Positions 46,640 through 58,555 of a stretch of DNA of 64,000 bases are shown here, piece after piece; the first letter of the stretch is position 1; each line of letters starts with the position of its first letter. The notes beneath the pieces were generated by a model that saw only the letters and a list, made by a program, of their open reading frames with translations, was not told where the DNA came from and searched no databases. Source of the stretch: Symbiodinium natans (lineage: Eukaryota > Sar > Dinophyceae > Suessiales > Symbiodiniaceae); the NCBI GenBank assembly GCA_905221605.1, contig CAJNDS010002623.1, positions 868,371 through 932,370 of the forward strand. Direction: 5' to 3'. The position numbers were made by a program, and so were the translations under genes.

Positions 46640-47160
46640 AGCCCTAAACCCCAACCCAACAACCGAAACGTGCCCAAAAGCCACTAAACCCTAAACCCCC
46701 AAAAGCCCCCAACATCCAGCAGAGGCCGTAAACCCTAAACCCTAAAGCCCCGAAACAACAACCCTAGAACCCACCCTAAAACCCTAAAACACTAAAACCC
46801 TAAAAACCTAAACCCTAAACAACCCGAAAACCCACCCTAAAACCCTAAAACGCTACAACCCTAAAACCCTAAAACCCCAAAAACCCTAAACACCCCAGTA
46901 AACCCCATAAGCCCTAAGCCCTTAGCCCTAAGCCCTTAGCCCTAAGCCCTTAGCCCTAAGCCCTCTAAGCCCTAAGCCCTCTAAGCCCTAAGCCCCTCTA
47001 AGCCCTAAGCCCCTCTAAGCCCTAAGCCCTCTAAGCCCTAAACCCAAAAAGCCCTAAGCCCTAAACCCTAAACCCTCTACGCCCTTAGCCCCTCTAAGCC
47101 CTAAGCCCTAAGCCCTAAACCCCATAAGCCCTAAGCCCCAAAACCCCTAAGCCCTAAGCC
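46640..47160 (-). repeat. CCCTAAAA and CCCTAAG/CCCTTAG arrays
   Basis: Degenerate CCCTAAAAC units, then a long block of CCCTAAG/CCCTTAG/CCCTCTAAG units (46,910-47,160). Confidence 0.8.
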
Positions 47161-47246
47161 CCGACAAGGAGCCGCTCGTTGTAAATGTCGAGGCATGCCA
47201 GGGACCTTGTCTCCAGCCGCTTCGTGGCATTCGAGGGTGGACTGGG
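47154..47246 (-). CDS. 3'-terminal exon-like segment
   Basis: Minus-strand frame ..PSNATKRLETRSLACLDIYN.. then ERLLVGA and TAG. Highly protein-like. The stop lies in CCCTAAG-type sequence, so the exon could continue by splicing. Unassigned. Confidence 0.4.
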   Translation of the reverse strand, partial: PSPPSNATKRLETRSLACLDIYNERLLVGA

Positions 47247-47299
47247 GTTTAGGGTTTGGGATTTAGGGTTTAGGGTTTAGGGTTTAGGGTTGATGGTTT

Positions 47300-47393
47300 C
47301 GGGCGATGGCTCGCGCACGCATGCCTGGACTGCACAGTGACCTTCGCCCTCAGGCCGCCGCCAGGCAATGATGCTTGCCTTACCAGGGCCAGT
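47300..47393 (+). CDS. Exon-like segment abutting a family A element
   Basis: Frame ..RWLAHACLDCTVTFALRPPP.. then GNDACLTRAS up to AGT|GCTTGG, where the family A element begins. Unassigned. Confidence 0.3.
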
Positions 47394-47580
47394 GCTTGGA
47401 GGTTCATGGTACTTAATATCCCAACCTAAGGGGTTAGGGTTTAGGGCTTAGGGTTTAGTGTTTAGGGTTTAGGTTTAGGGCCCAAGTATAACTGTACTCA
47501 TAACCCAATTAGAGCAATATCGGGGCACTTAAAGGGCTTATAAGTGGATTATATAAGTACAGTCATAAGGGGAAGCCACG
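47394..47580 (+). mobile_element. Family A element, 3' end truncated
   Basis: GCTTGGAGGTTCATGGTACTT start with TTTAGGG-type sequence inserted after CTTAATATCCCAACC. Inner arms GTACTCATAACCC and TAAGTACAGTCATAA remain, and the CCTCCAAG end is lost. Confidence 0.6.
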
Positions 47581-47599
47581 ACTCACAATTCGTGACTGC

Positions 47600-48290
47600 A
47601 GTTTTTCCTAAGCCCCCAAGCCCTAATCCCCAAACCCTAGAAGTAGGACTACAAACCCAATTGTAACCACTTGGTAACTCAGATGAAGCTTCAAGACCTT
47701 CTCAAGAAGACCCCCAGAACCTTATTCTAATAAGGGCACCCTTTTTTGGGTTACTTTATAAGGGAACCCAGAACAAAAGAAAGGGTAAAGGGCACCACTG
47801 GGGCCACCAAGCAAGAAGACCCCAGAACCTTGCGCCCTAGCAGCATACTGGACTCGTGCCAAAGCCTGATCCACGACTCGGGATCACCAGCCGGTTTTAG
47901 GGTTTAGGGTTTAGGGTTCAAGGTTTAGGGCTTAGGGCTTAGGGTTTAGGGTTTAGGGTTTAGGGTTTAGGGTTTAGGGTTTAGGGCGAGACCCAGGAGT
48001 ACCCTAGGAACAAAAACGGTACCCTTTTCGGTTTCTCAAGGTGATGATAGGGGAACCCCAAGCCTAAAGAAAGGAAATAAGGGCCTCCTCCGGATCCCTA
48101 GTTAGGGTTCAGGGTCTGAGCCTAAGGTTGGAGACTTGTGGTTCAGGGCTTGAGTTTGTTGGCTTGAGGCCAGATGACCCTTCGACCCACGGATGGTGAT
48201 CTGAGATTGCCCTGGACTCACCTGCTAGGGCGCATTGCAATACCGGCTTCGCCCATCTTCGCCCTCAACCCGAAAGCCCAAACCCTAAAC
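47600..48290. other. Island with palindromic repeats, no supported gene
   Basis: GGGCACCCTTTTTTGGG / CCCAGAACAAAAGAAAGGGTAAAGGGCACC (47,740-47,805) and GGTACCCTTTTCGG.. (48,020-48,105) are relatives of 5,590-5,690. The CCCAGAACCTT motif flanks the first on both sides. Array of TTTAGGG at 47,895-47,988. Confidence 0.45.
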
Positions 48291-48299
48291 CCAGAACTG

Positions 48300-48470
48300 C
48301 GGCTTAGGGCTTAGGGCTTAGCGGCTTGGGGCTTAGGGCTTAGGGCTTAGGGCTTAGGGCTTAGGGCTTAGGGCTTAGGGCTTAGGGCTTAGGGCTTAGG
48401 GTTTGGGGCTTAGGGCTTAGGGTTTAGGGTTTAGGGTTTAGGGCTTAGGACTTAGGATTCAAATACGGTT
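48300..48470 (+). repeat. CTTAGGG variant array
   Basis: About 22 units, mostly CTTAGGG. Confidence 0.9.
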
Positions 48471-48542
48471 GAGGGTTTAGGGTTTTCCGACTGCTGCACG
48501 AGCCGCACACTGCGCTGGCAACGCCTCCTGGCCAAAGTCCAG

Positions 48543-50160
48543 GACCCCAAACCCTGGGAGCCCTGAATTCCGGAGGTTCAGAGTACTTACCCTAAACCCT
48601 AAACCCTAAACCCTAAACCCTAAACCCTAAACCCTAAACCCTTAACCCTAAACCCTAAACCCTACTTACAAGCCAATTATAACTGTACTTAGAAAGCACT
48701 TATAGGCCCTTCAAGTGCCCTAAAAGGGCTGTGTTTGGGCTATATTGGGTTCTTAAGTACCACGAGGTTCTCCAAGTAGAGGCAGGGCTGAGGGTTTAGG
48801 ACTAAACCTGCCTAAGCCCTCGACCCTACACCCTGATAATCCCCCTGAATCCTGAATCAAGAAGTCGATGCCACCTTTCTGAGGGACCATGAGCTCCATA
48901 AGGCTTGAAACATGTGGGTTGGGATCTTCGGACTTCGGGGTTTTAGGGTGGATAGGTTTTAAGGGGGTTATCGAGACTCGCGGTCGATTAGGTTCTGCAA
49001 GCCTTCGGGTTTTTGAGGACTTTGGGTTTAGGCTTCTGGTCTTTGGGGTCCAAGGTGCGGAGCTTAGGCTGGAATCATTACTTGTTTTTTAATTGAGTAG
49101 GAACAACTACAGCAAAAAAATATACATATATATATATATACATATATATATGAGCCCGCCGCCTTTAGGGTCTATTTAGCTTTGGGTTTTTCTTATTGCT
49201 TTAAAAGAGCGAATATAAACATCGTAATACAAAAATACATATTTACACCTACATATGGCACGCAAATCTCATGCCCAGCGGTTCTAGGCCTAGCCGCACG
49301 CCATTACGAACTGCGAAGTTCTGGTTATTCTTATTTTCATTTGTTTCTCTTTGCTGTCTGTGTCTGCGTGTTCTTTTTTCAGCCTGCGTGAAAAAGTCGC
49401 TGTTTGGCTGCGGCAGAAGGGAAAGAGAAGTGAGAGAGGAGAGACAACAAGGAGGCCATTTTAATTTTCTGGAAGGGTATTGAAAAGAAAAGACAAGAAA
49501 CAAGGAGACGGATGGCACTCTTCTTTATCTATCATCTCTCCCTTCCTTGCCTCTCCCGTTTCCCTCTATAATTCAAAAGACAAGAACCCCAAACCCTGGG
49601 AGCCCTGAATTCCGGAGGTTCAGAGTACTTACCCTAAACCCTAAACCCTAAACCCTAAACCCTAAACCCTAAACCCTTAACCCTAAACCCTAAACCCTAC
49701 TTACAAGCCAATTATAACTGTACTTAGAAAGCACTTATAGGCCCTTCAAGTGCCCTAAAAGGGCTGTGTTTGGGCTATATTGGGTTCTTAAGTACCACGA
49801 GGTTCTCCAAGTAGAGGCAGGGCTGAGGGTTTAGGACTAAACCTGCCTAAGCCCTCGACCCTACACCCTGATAATCCCCCTGAATCCTGAATCAAGAAGT
49901 CGATGCCACCTTTCTGAGGGACCATGAGCTCCATAAGGCTTGAAACATGTGGGTTGGGATCTTCGGACTTCGGGGTTTTAGGGTGGATAGGTTTTAAGGG
50001 GGTTATCGAGACTCGCGGTCGATTAGGTTCTGCAAGCCTTCGGGTTTTTGAGGACTTTGGGTTTAGGCTTCTGGTCTTTGGGGTCCAAGGTGCGGAGCTT
50101 AGGCTGGAATCATTACTTGTTTTTTAATTGAGTAGGAACAACTACAGCAAAAAAATATAC

Positions 50161-50192
<32 letters not shown>

Positions 50193-50631
50193 GAGCCCGC
50201 CGCCTTTAGGGTCTATTTAGCTTTGGGTTTTTCTTATTGCTTTAAAAGAGCGAATATAAACATCGTAATACAAAAATACATATTTACACCTACATATGGC
50301 ACGCAAATCTCATGCCCAGCGGTTCTAGGCCTAGCCGCACGCCATTACGAACTGCGAAGTTCTGGTTATTCTTATTTTCATTTGTTTCTCTTTGCTGTCT
50401 GTGTCTGCGTGTTCTTTTTTCAGCCTGCGTGAAAAAGTCGCTGTTTGGCTGCGGCAGAAGGGAAAGAGAAGTGAGAGAGGAGAGACAACAAGGAGGCCAT
50501 TTTAATTTTCTGGAAGGGTATTGAAAAGAAAAGAAAAGACAAGAAACAAGGAGACGGATGGCGCTCTTCTTTATCTATCATCTCTCCCTTCCTTGCCTCT
50601 CCCGTTTCCCTCTATAATTCAAAAGACAAGA
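48543..50631 (+). repeat. Recent 1.04-kb tandem duplication
   Basis: Copy 1 (48,543-49,585) and copy 2 (49,586-50,631) are nearly identical. Visible differences are one telomere unit, the length of a (TA)n tract (about 49,130 and 50,160), an inserted AAAAG near 50,530 and an A/G change at the ATGGC(A/G)CTC site. Each carries a family A element with CCCTAAA inside, a (TA)n tract and duplicated open frames of 67-70 codons that show no protein family. Confidence 0.95.
48571..48776 (+). mobile_element. Family A element with a CCCTAAA insert (copy 1)
   Basis: GGAGGTTCAGAGTACTTAC then about ten CCCTAAA units, then inner arms AACTGTACTTAG..GTTCTTAAGTACCACGAGG and TCTCCAAG. Duplicated at 49,614-49,811. 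Confidence 0.65.
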
Positions 50632-53600
50632 CTTTTTTTGGTCTTCGCAGATCTCTCTCCTCTTCAGGAAGCCCCCTTGCCCGTATTTTGCTTGCTTTCT
50701 GAAACGACAAGGAAAACAACACATAGAAAGAGAGGAAAGGGAATGAAACAATAGGCAGTGGAGCTCTTCAGTGTCTTTCCCTATCTCTTTTCTTCTTTTT
50801 CTTTTTCATTCAATAAGGAAAAGAAGCTTCCTTTTGTGTGTTTTTGAAATTCAAAGAGAACAGGAGACGGGAAGGGAGAGAGAAAGGAGAGAGGAGAGAT
50901 CAAAAGGAATGCAATTTTAATGGGAAGAGCAATGAAAAGAATGGAAGAGAAATGAAGACAGGAGAGGGAGGTGCAAAATCAGGCTAAGAGAAGATGGTGC
51001 TCGTTTTCATCTTTCTTCTCTTGTTCTTTTCCCTGTCAAATAGAAAACAAAAGGAAGAACAATGAACATGCAAAGGAACCCGTTTTCTTTTTCCATTTGG
51101 GAACAAGGAAAGAACAGAGGCGATAGGGCGAGAGGAGGGATTTGCTGAAGCATGGGGAGGGTCTACGGACAAGGAGCCAACCCCGCTCAGTTTCCCCATC
51201 CATTGAAACAGGAAAAGAAAGAAACAGGGCCTCCATTCCCCTCTTGTTCTTCCTTTCTTGTGTTTTTGTCATATCAAGGGGAACAAGAGAAGAGAAGGGA
51301 GAGAGAAGAAGAGAGGAGAGACAACAAGGATTGCATTTGTACTGGGAAGAGCAAAGAAAAGAATAGAAGAGAGATGAATAAAGGAGAGGGAGAGACAAAA
51401 TAAGGCGCAGAGAAGATGGCACTCTTCTTTATCTATCCTCTCCCCCTTATCTCTCCCTGCCCTCTTTCTTTTCGAAATAAGAAAACAAAAAGGAAGAACT
51501 ATGAGAAGGAGAAGGGGACGGAAAGGAACGGAAAGGATAGGCCGATAGGAGGGGTATGATGAAGTATGGCAAGGTCCACGCGCCAGGAGTCACCCTCTGC
51601 TTACCCTTCCACTGCCTTATCATTCAAGTTCCTTTCTTGCGCTGTATCAGTTGAAAGGAAACAGAAGGAGAAAAGGGAAAGGGAAGTGAGAGAGGAGAGA
51701 TGACTTGGACGGCATTTTTCTGGAAGCGCAACTGTACCGGAATGTGGCCACAACAAGCAGGCCAGGGAGGCTCAGGCGGGGCAACTGTAGCGGAATGTGG
51801 CCACAACAAGCAGGCCAGGGAGGCTCAGGCGGGGCAAGTCTCTCCCTAATTAGAAAAAAACCAATCTTGCTCTTCGCAGATAGATAAGTGCCCTTCTTCC
51901 ACTTCAGGAAATCGCCTTTCCCAAATTTTGCTTTTTGAAGCGAATAAGAAAAACAACAGATAAGAAGAGAGGACAGGGAATGACTAGGTAAAGAGAGGGG
52001 CTCTTCAATTGTGCGTTACTTTTCCTTCTTGGGGGATGTCCTTTTTTTCTCCCTTGAAGATGCAGAAAACTATCAAAAGGAACACCCGTTCCATCGCCCA
52101 TTTACTCTTCAATTCCCTTCCTTATCTCCTATGCTTTTTTCTTTAGTCATTGCAACAGGAGAAGACAGGAAAAGGGCCTCCATTCCCCTCTTGTTCTTCC
52201 TTTCTTGTGTTTTTTGTCATATAAAGGGGAACAGGAGAAAGAGAAGGAGAGAGGAGCGATGAAAGGAACACACTTTTAATGGGAAGAGCCAAGAAAAGAA
52301 TGGAAGAGAGATGAATAAAGGAGAGGGAGAGACAAAACAAGTTGCAAAGAAGATGGCGCTCTTCTTAATCCATCCCCTCTCCCTTATCTCTCCCTTCCCT
52401 TTTTCTTTTCGAAATAAGAAAAACTAAGCAGGAAGAATTATGAAAAGGAGAAGGGTAAGGAAAAGAGCAGAAGAGATAGGCCGAAAAGAGTGATATGATG
52501 GATTATGGCAAGGTCCACACGCAAGGAGTCACCCTCTGCTTACCCTCCCACTGCCCTTATCATACAAGTTCCTTTCTTGTGGTTTATCAGCTAAACGGAA
52601 ACAGAAGGAGAGAAAGGAAAGAGAAGTGAGAGAGGAGAGACAACAAGGAGGTCATTTAAATTTTCTGGAAGGGTATTGAAAAGAAGAGAAAAGACAAGAA
52701 ACAAGGAGACGGATGGCACTGATCTTTATCTATCATCTCTCCCTTGCTTGTCTTTCCCTTTTCCCTCTATAATGAAAAAAAAGGCGCCCTCTCTCGTCTT
52801 CAGGAACCCGTTCACTTTTTCCGTTTGGGAACAAGGAAAAGAACAGAGGCGATAGGGCGAGAGGAAGAATTTGCTGAAGCATGGGGAGGGTCTACGGGCA
52901 AGGAGCCAACCCCGCTCACTTGCCCCATCCATTGTGAAAAGAACAGGGCCTCCATTCCCCTCTTGTTCTTCCTTTCTTGTGTTTTTGTCATATAAAGAGG
53001 AACAGGAGAAGAGAAGGGAAAGAGAAGGAGCGAGGAGAGATAAAAAGAACACAATTTTAACGGGAAGAGCCAAGAAAAGAATAGAAGAGAGATGAATAAA
53101 GGAGAGGGAGAGACAAAACAAGGCGCAAAGAAGATGGCACTCTTCTTTATCTATCCTCTCTCCCTTATCTCTGCAGGAATAGAACAGACAGGAAGCAAGG
53201 AGACGGAGTGACAAAACTTGTCGCAAAGCTTTATATATCTCCCTTGTCTCTCCCTAATTAGAAAAAACCAATCTTGCTATTCACAGATAGATAGGTGCCC
53301 TCCTTCCTCTTCAGGGAATCGTCTTTCCCTTATTTGGCTTTTTGAAGCGAATAAGAAAAACAACAGATAAGAAGAGAGGACAGGGAATGACTAGGTAAAG
53401 AGAGTAGCTCTTCAATTTTCCTCCCTATCTCTTATGTTACTTTTCCTCCTTGGGGGATGTCCTTTTTTCTCCCTTGAAGATGCAGAAAACTATCAAAAAG
53501 AACACCCGTTCCATCGCCCATTTACTCTTCAATTCCCTTCCTTATCTCCTATGCTCTTTTCCTTATTCATTGCAACAGGAGAAGACAGGAAAAGGGCCTC

Positions 53601-55480
53601 CATTCCCCTCTTGTTCTTCCTTTCTTGTGTTTTTTGTCATATAAAGGGGAACAGGAGAAGAGAAGGGAAAGAGAAGGAGAGATGAGCGATGAAAAGAACA
53701 CAATTTTAATGGGAAGAGCCAAGAAAAGAATGGAAGAGAGATGAATGAAGGAGAGGGAGAGACAAAACAAGGAGCAAAGAAGATGGCGCTCTTCTTTATC
53801 TATCCTCTTTCCCTTATCTCTCCCTTCCCTTTTTCTTTTCGAAATAAGACAAACTAAGCAGGAAGAATTATGAAAAGGAAAAGGCTTTCTTGTGGTTTAC
53901 AGCTAAACGGAAGCAGAAGGAGAGAAGGGAAAGAGAAGTGAGAGAGGAGAGACAACAAGGAGGTCATTTTAATTTTCTGGAAGGGTATTGAAAAGAAGAG
54001 AAAAGACAAGAAACAAGGAGACGGATGGCACTCTTCTTTATCTATCATCTCTCCCTTGCTTGTCTTGCCCTTTTGCCTCTATAATGAAAAAAGGGCGCCC
54101 TCTCTCGTCTTCAGGAACCCGTTCACTTTTTCCGTTTGGGAACAAGGAAAAGAACAGAGGCGATAGGGCGAGAGGAAGAATTTGCTGAAGCATGGGGAGG
54201 GTCTACGGGCAAGGAGCCAACCCCGCTCACTTGCCCCATCCATTGTGAAAAGAACAGGGCCTCCATTCCCCTCTTGTTCTTCCTTTCTTGCGTTTTTGTC
54301 ATTTAAGGGGGAACAGGAGAAGAGAAGGGAAAGAGAAGGAGCGAGGAGAGATAAAAAGAACACAATTTTAATGGGAAGAGCCAAGAAAAGAATAGAAGAG
54401 AGATGAATAAAGGAGAGGGAGAGACAAAACAAGGCGCAAAGAAGATGGCACTCTTCTTTATCTATCCTCTCTCCCTTATCTCTGCAAGGAATAGAACAGA
54501 CAGGAAGCAAGGAGACGGAGTGACAAAACTTGTCGCAAAGCTTTATATATCTCCCTTGTCTCTCCCTAATTAGAAAAAACCAATCTTGCTATTCACAGAT
54601 AGATAGGTGCCCTTCTTCCTCTTCAGGGAATCGTCTTTCCCTTATTTTGCTTTTTGAAGCGAATAAGAAAAACAACAGATAAGAAGAGAGGACAGGGAAT
54701 GACTAGGTAAAGAGAGGAGCTCTTCAATTTTCCTCCCTATCTCTTATGTTACTTTTCCTTCTGGGGGGATGTCCTTTTTTCTCCCTTGAAGATGCAGAAA
54801 ACTATCAAAAAGAACACCCGTTCCATCGCCCATTTACTCTTCAATTCCCTTCCTTATCTCCTATGCTCTTTTCCTTATTCATTGCAACAGGAGAAGACAG
54901 GAAAAGGGCTTCCATTCCCCTCCTGTTCTTCCTTTCTTGTGTTTTTTGTCATATAAAGGGGAACAGGAGAAGAGAAGGGAAAGAGAAGGAGAGATGAGCG
55001 ATAAAAAGAACACAATTTTAATGGGAAGAGCCAAGAAAAGAATGGAAGAGAGATGAATAAAGGAGAGGGAGAGACAAAACAAGGAGCAAAGAAGATGGCG
55101 CTCTTCTTTATCTATCCTCTTTCCCTTATCTCTGCAAGGAATAGAACAGACAGGAAGCAAGGAGACGGAGTGACAAAACTTGTCGCAAAGCTTTATATAT
55201 CTCCCTTGTCTCTCCCTAATTTTAAAAAGCCAATCTTGCTATTCACAGATAGGTGCCCTTCTTCCTCTTCAGGAAATCGCCTTTCCCTTACTTTGCGTTT
55301 TGAAGCGACTAAGAAAAACAACAGATAAGAAGAGAGGACAGGGAATGACTAAATAAAGAGAGGAGCTCTTCAATGTCCCTCCCTTTTTCTTATGTTACTT
55401 TTCCTTCTTGGGGGGTCCTTTTTCCTCCCTTGAAGATGCAGAAAACGATCAAAAAGGACACCCGTTCCATCGCCCATATA
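50632..55480 (+). repeat. Strand-biased AG/CT tandem duplications
   Basis: Low-complexity purine- and pyrimidine-rich DNA built from repeated modules: an AAGAAGATGGC(G/A)CTCTTCTT hairpin followed by TATCTATCCTCTCTCCC recurs about eight times. A unit of about 1,314 bp is duplicated (52,571-53,815 and 53,885-55,130). A 600-700 bp subunit beginning near CTAATTAGAAAAAACCAATC recurs at about 51,850, 53,255, 54,570 and 55,220. The many short open frames are copies of one another and show no protein-family features. Confidence 0.85.
51728..51833 (+). repeat. 53-bp direct duplication
   Basis: Two copies starting GCAACTGTA(C/G)CGGAATGTGG at 51,728 and 51,781, GC-richer than the surrounding AG/CT-rich DNA. 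Confidence 0.9.
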
Positions 55481-55849
55481 TAGGGAGACAGAGAAATCAT
55501 GAGCATCAGCTGGGTTTGCTGCACCACTCAAAACTTCTCAAGTGACCTAGGCGCACTCTGCGCCTATCAGAGTACATTACAAGTACATAGGCGCACTCTG
55601 CGCCTATCAGAGTACATTACAAGTACAAGTGCAAGTACAAGCCTTCGTTTTTGATGTAGAGGGCACGAAAGGTGGAGGAGGGCTGGGGGGGGTGGGGTAA
55701 AAGAATTATATAAAACCACTTATAAGGTTTATACAGTTTATGAAGTGGGCTCTTTTTTTCTCCTTTGGCTAATTTTCGGCAACATTTGCCCTTTGGGCCC
55801 AATTCGGCCTCCAAAAAAACGGCCCCAAAGGGCCCAACAATGGGAAACG

Positions 55850-56480
55850 TGCGGCTGGATTTGGCCAAATTTTGCCGGACACTCTGCGGGCAAAATTTGG
55901 CCAAATCGAGCTGCTCGTCGTACGCGATGAGAAATGCGCGGCTCGATTTGGCCAAATTTTGCCGGGCAGCCTCCGGGCAAAATTTGGCCAAATCGGGCTG
56001 CTCTTCGTAGGCGATGAGAAAGGTGCGGCTCTATTTGGCCAAATTTTGCCGGGCAACTTTCGGACAAAATTTGGCCAAATCAGGCTCTTCGTACGCGATG
56101 AGAAAGGCGCGGCTCGATTTGGCCAAATTTGCCGGGCAGCTTTCGGGCAAAATTTGGCCAAATCGGGCTGCGCTTCGTAGGCGATGAGAAATGCGCGGCT
56201 CGATTTGGCCAAATTTTGCCGAGCAGCTTTCGGGCAAAATTTGGCCAAATCGGGCTGCTCTTCGTAGGCGATGAGAAATGCGCGGCTCGATTTGGCCAAA
56301 TTTTGCCGAGCAGCTTTCGGGCAAAATTTGGCCAAATCGGGCTGCTCTTCGTAGGCGATGAGAAAGGCGCGGCTCGATTTGGCCAAATTTTGCCGGGCAG
56401 CCTTCGGGCAAAATTTGGCCAAATCGGGCAGCTCTTCGTATGCGATGAGAAATGCGCGGCTCGATTTGGCCAAGTTTTGC
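55850..56480 (+). repeat. 87-bp hairpin satellite, array 1
   Basis: About seven units. Each contains CGATTTGGCCAAATTTTGCC and its inverse GGCAAAATTTGGCCAAATCG around a 10-14 bp loop, so every unit can fold into a near-perfect stem of about 20 bp. 87 is divisible by three and stops are rare, so long repetitive open frames arise on both strands. They are not accepted as genes. Confidence 0.92.
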
Positions 56481-57307
56481 CCGGAGCTTCCCCCCCTCCC
56501 AAGAATTTAATAATGATTAATTTAAGTACGACGGGGAGGTTTCGGATTGAAATTATTTAAATTATTTAATTCTTAGGGGGCGGGGAGGGTGGTTCCCCCC
56601 TCTTTTCGGATTTAAACTATTTAAACTATATAAGTTATTTACATTATTTGAAATATCTAAATTGTTTAAATTATGTAATTTTTTTAATCAAAGCTTTTTA
56701 TAACTCCCTTGTCTCTCCCTAATTAGAAAAAGCCAATCTTGCTATTCACAGATAGGTGCCCTTCTTCCTCTTCAGGAAATCGCCTTTCCCTTATTTTGCG
56801 TTTTGAAGCGACTAAGAAAAACAACAGATACGAAGAGAGGACAGGGAATGACTAAGTAAAGAGAGGAGCTCTTCAATGTCCCTCCCTTTTTCTTATGTTA
56901 CTTTTCCTTCTTGGGGGGTCCTTTTTCTCCATTCAAGATGCAGAAAACGATCAAAAAGGACACCCGTTCCATCGCCCATATATAGGGAGACAGAGAAATC
57001 ATGAGCATCAGCTGGGTTTGCTGCACCACTCAAAACTTCTCAAGTGACCTAGGCACACTCTGCGCCTATCAGAGTACATTACAAGTACAAGTGCAAGTAC
57101 AAGCCTTCGTTTTTGAGGTAGAGGGCACGAAAGGTGGAGGAGGGCTGGGGGGGTGGGGTAAAAGAATTATATCAAACTACTTATAAGGTTTATACAGTTT
57201 ATGAAGTGGGCTCTTTTTTTCTCCTTTGGCTAATTTTGGGCAACATTTGCCCTTTGGGCCCAATTTGGCCCCAAAAAAAACGGCCCCAAAGGGCCCAACA
57301 ATGGGAA

Positions 57308-57682
57308 ACGTGCGGCTGGATTTGGCCAAATTTTGCCGAGCAGCTTTCGGGCAAAATTTGGCCAAATCGGGCTGCTCGTCGTACGCGATGAGAAATGCGC
57401 GGCTCGATTTGGCCAAATTTTGCCGGGCAGCCTCCGGGCAAAATTTGGCCAAATCGGGCTGCTCTTCGTAAGCGATGAGAAAGGTGCGGCTCTATTTGGC
57501 CAAATTTTGCCGGGCAACTTTCGGACAAAATTTGGCCAAATCAGGCTCTTCGTACGCGATGAGAAAGGCGCGGCTCGATTTGGCCAAATTTTGCCGGGCA
57601 GCCTTCGGGCAAAATTTGGCCAAATCGGGCAGCTCTTCGTATGCGATGAGAAAGGCGCGGCTCGATTTGGCCAAGTTTTGCC
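57308..57682 (+). repeat. 87-bp hairpin satellite, array 2
   Basis: About four units, same sequence as array 1. Confidence 0.92.
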
Positions 57683-57854
57683 CGGAGCTTCCCCCCCTCT
57701 CAAGAATTTAATAATGATTAATTTAAGTACGACGGGGAGGTTTCGGATTGAAATTATTTAAATTATTTAATTCTTAGGGGGCGGGGAGGGTGGTTTTTGT
57801 ACTAAGGTCTTTAAGCCGTAAGCACTTTTAACGGGAAAGGGCGAGGAGGATAGC

Positions 57855-58108
57855 TTGTGATAACTATGACAATTTATCATAATTATGATACCTTATCATA
57901 AGTATGATAACTTATGATAACTTATCATAATTATGATAACTGATCATAGTTATGAAAAGTTGCTTATCATATTTATCATACTCTGAGATAAAGAACTTAA
58001 AGTTATCATAATTATGATAGTTTAGATCGGGAAGTTAAAGTTATCATAATTATGATAACTTATGATGGGGAAGTTGAAGTCATCATAATTATGATAACTT
58101 CAGGTTGG
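57855..58108. repeat. TTATCATAATTATGATAA palindrome cluster
   Basis: About eight palindromic copies of (A)GTTATCATAATTATGATAACT with variable spacers such as AGTTAAAG and GGGAAGTTGAAG. Confidence 0.9.
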
Positions 58109-58540
58109 TAGTTTGGAGTGGAGGGGTAGGAGGGGTTAGGTGCGAGCGGTGTGGGTGTAGTAAATTGTGGCAAGGGGCTTGTTGGGGGTGATGGGGTAGG
58201 GGAGCAGGTTGCAAGTGCGACGCGGTGCGTGGGGTGGCGCTCTGCGAAGTGAGGTGGTAAATTAGGGGGAGGGAGTGGGGGGTTGGGGGGGGGGGGGGGG
58301 GGAGGGGTAGGGGAGCCCCCCACCCCTCCCCCTCCAGCCCCTCCAACCCGCAGCCAGCCAGCGCCCCTCCAGCAGCCCCTCCAGCCAGCCCCTCCCGCCA
58401 GCCCCTCCAGCCAGCCCCTCCAGCCAGCCCCCTCCACAGCCCCTGCAGCCCTTTTCCAGCCCATCCCTTCTCCAGCTCCTCCAGCCCCTCCAGCCTCTCC
58501 AGCCCCTCCAGCCCCTCCAGCCCTACCTAAATAATTTAGT
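58109..58540. repeat. G-rich then C-rich minisatellite
   Basis: G-rich sequence with a pure G-run (58,283-58,300) flips to CCCCTCCAGCCAGCC-type repeats (58,318-58,525). The proline/alanine- or glycine-rich frames are artefacts of it. Confidence 0.85.
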
Positions 58541-58555
58541 TTATGGCTTGGCTGA

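Larger units (their letters stand above)
55190..57790 (+). repeat. Tandem duplication carrying 87-bp satellites
   Basis: Sequence from about 55,200-56,575 recurs at 56,695-57,785: the CCCATATATAGGGAGACAG and CTGCGCCTATCAGAGTACA landmarks, the 87-bp array and the GACGGGGAGGTTTCGGATTG tail appear in both. Copy 1 has two CTGCGCCTATC units and about seven 87-bp units. Copy 2 has one and about four. Confidence 0.9.

Noticed and set aside
48889-50432. Duplicated frames of 67-70 codons in the 1.04-kb repeat
   Set aside because: Frames are duplicated because the DNA is. The sequences partly derive from TTTAGGG-like and T-rich DNA and show no family features.
55617-56560. Frames of up to 234 codons on both strands, e.g. 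a repeating AKFCPKAARQNLAKSS pattern
   Set aside because: 87-bp satellite with period divisible by three. Several frames are open at once, and the copy-number difference from 57,177-57,761 shows array behaviour, not protein constraint.
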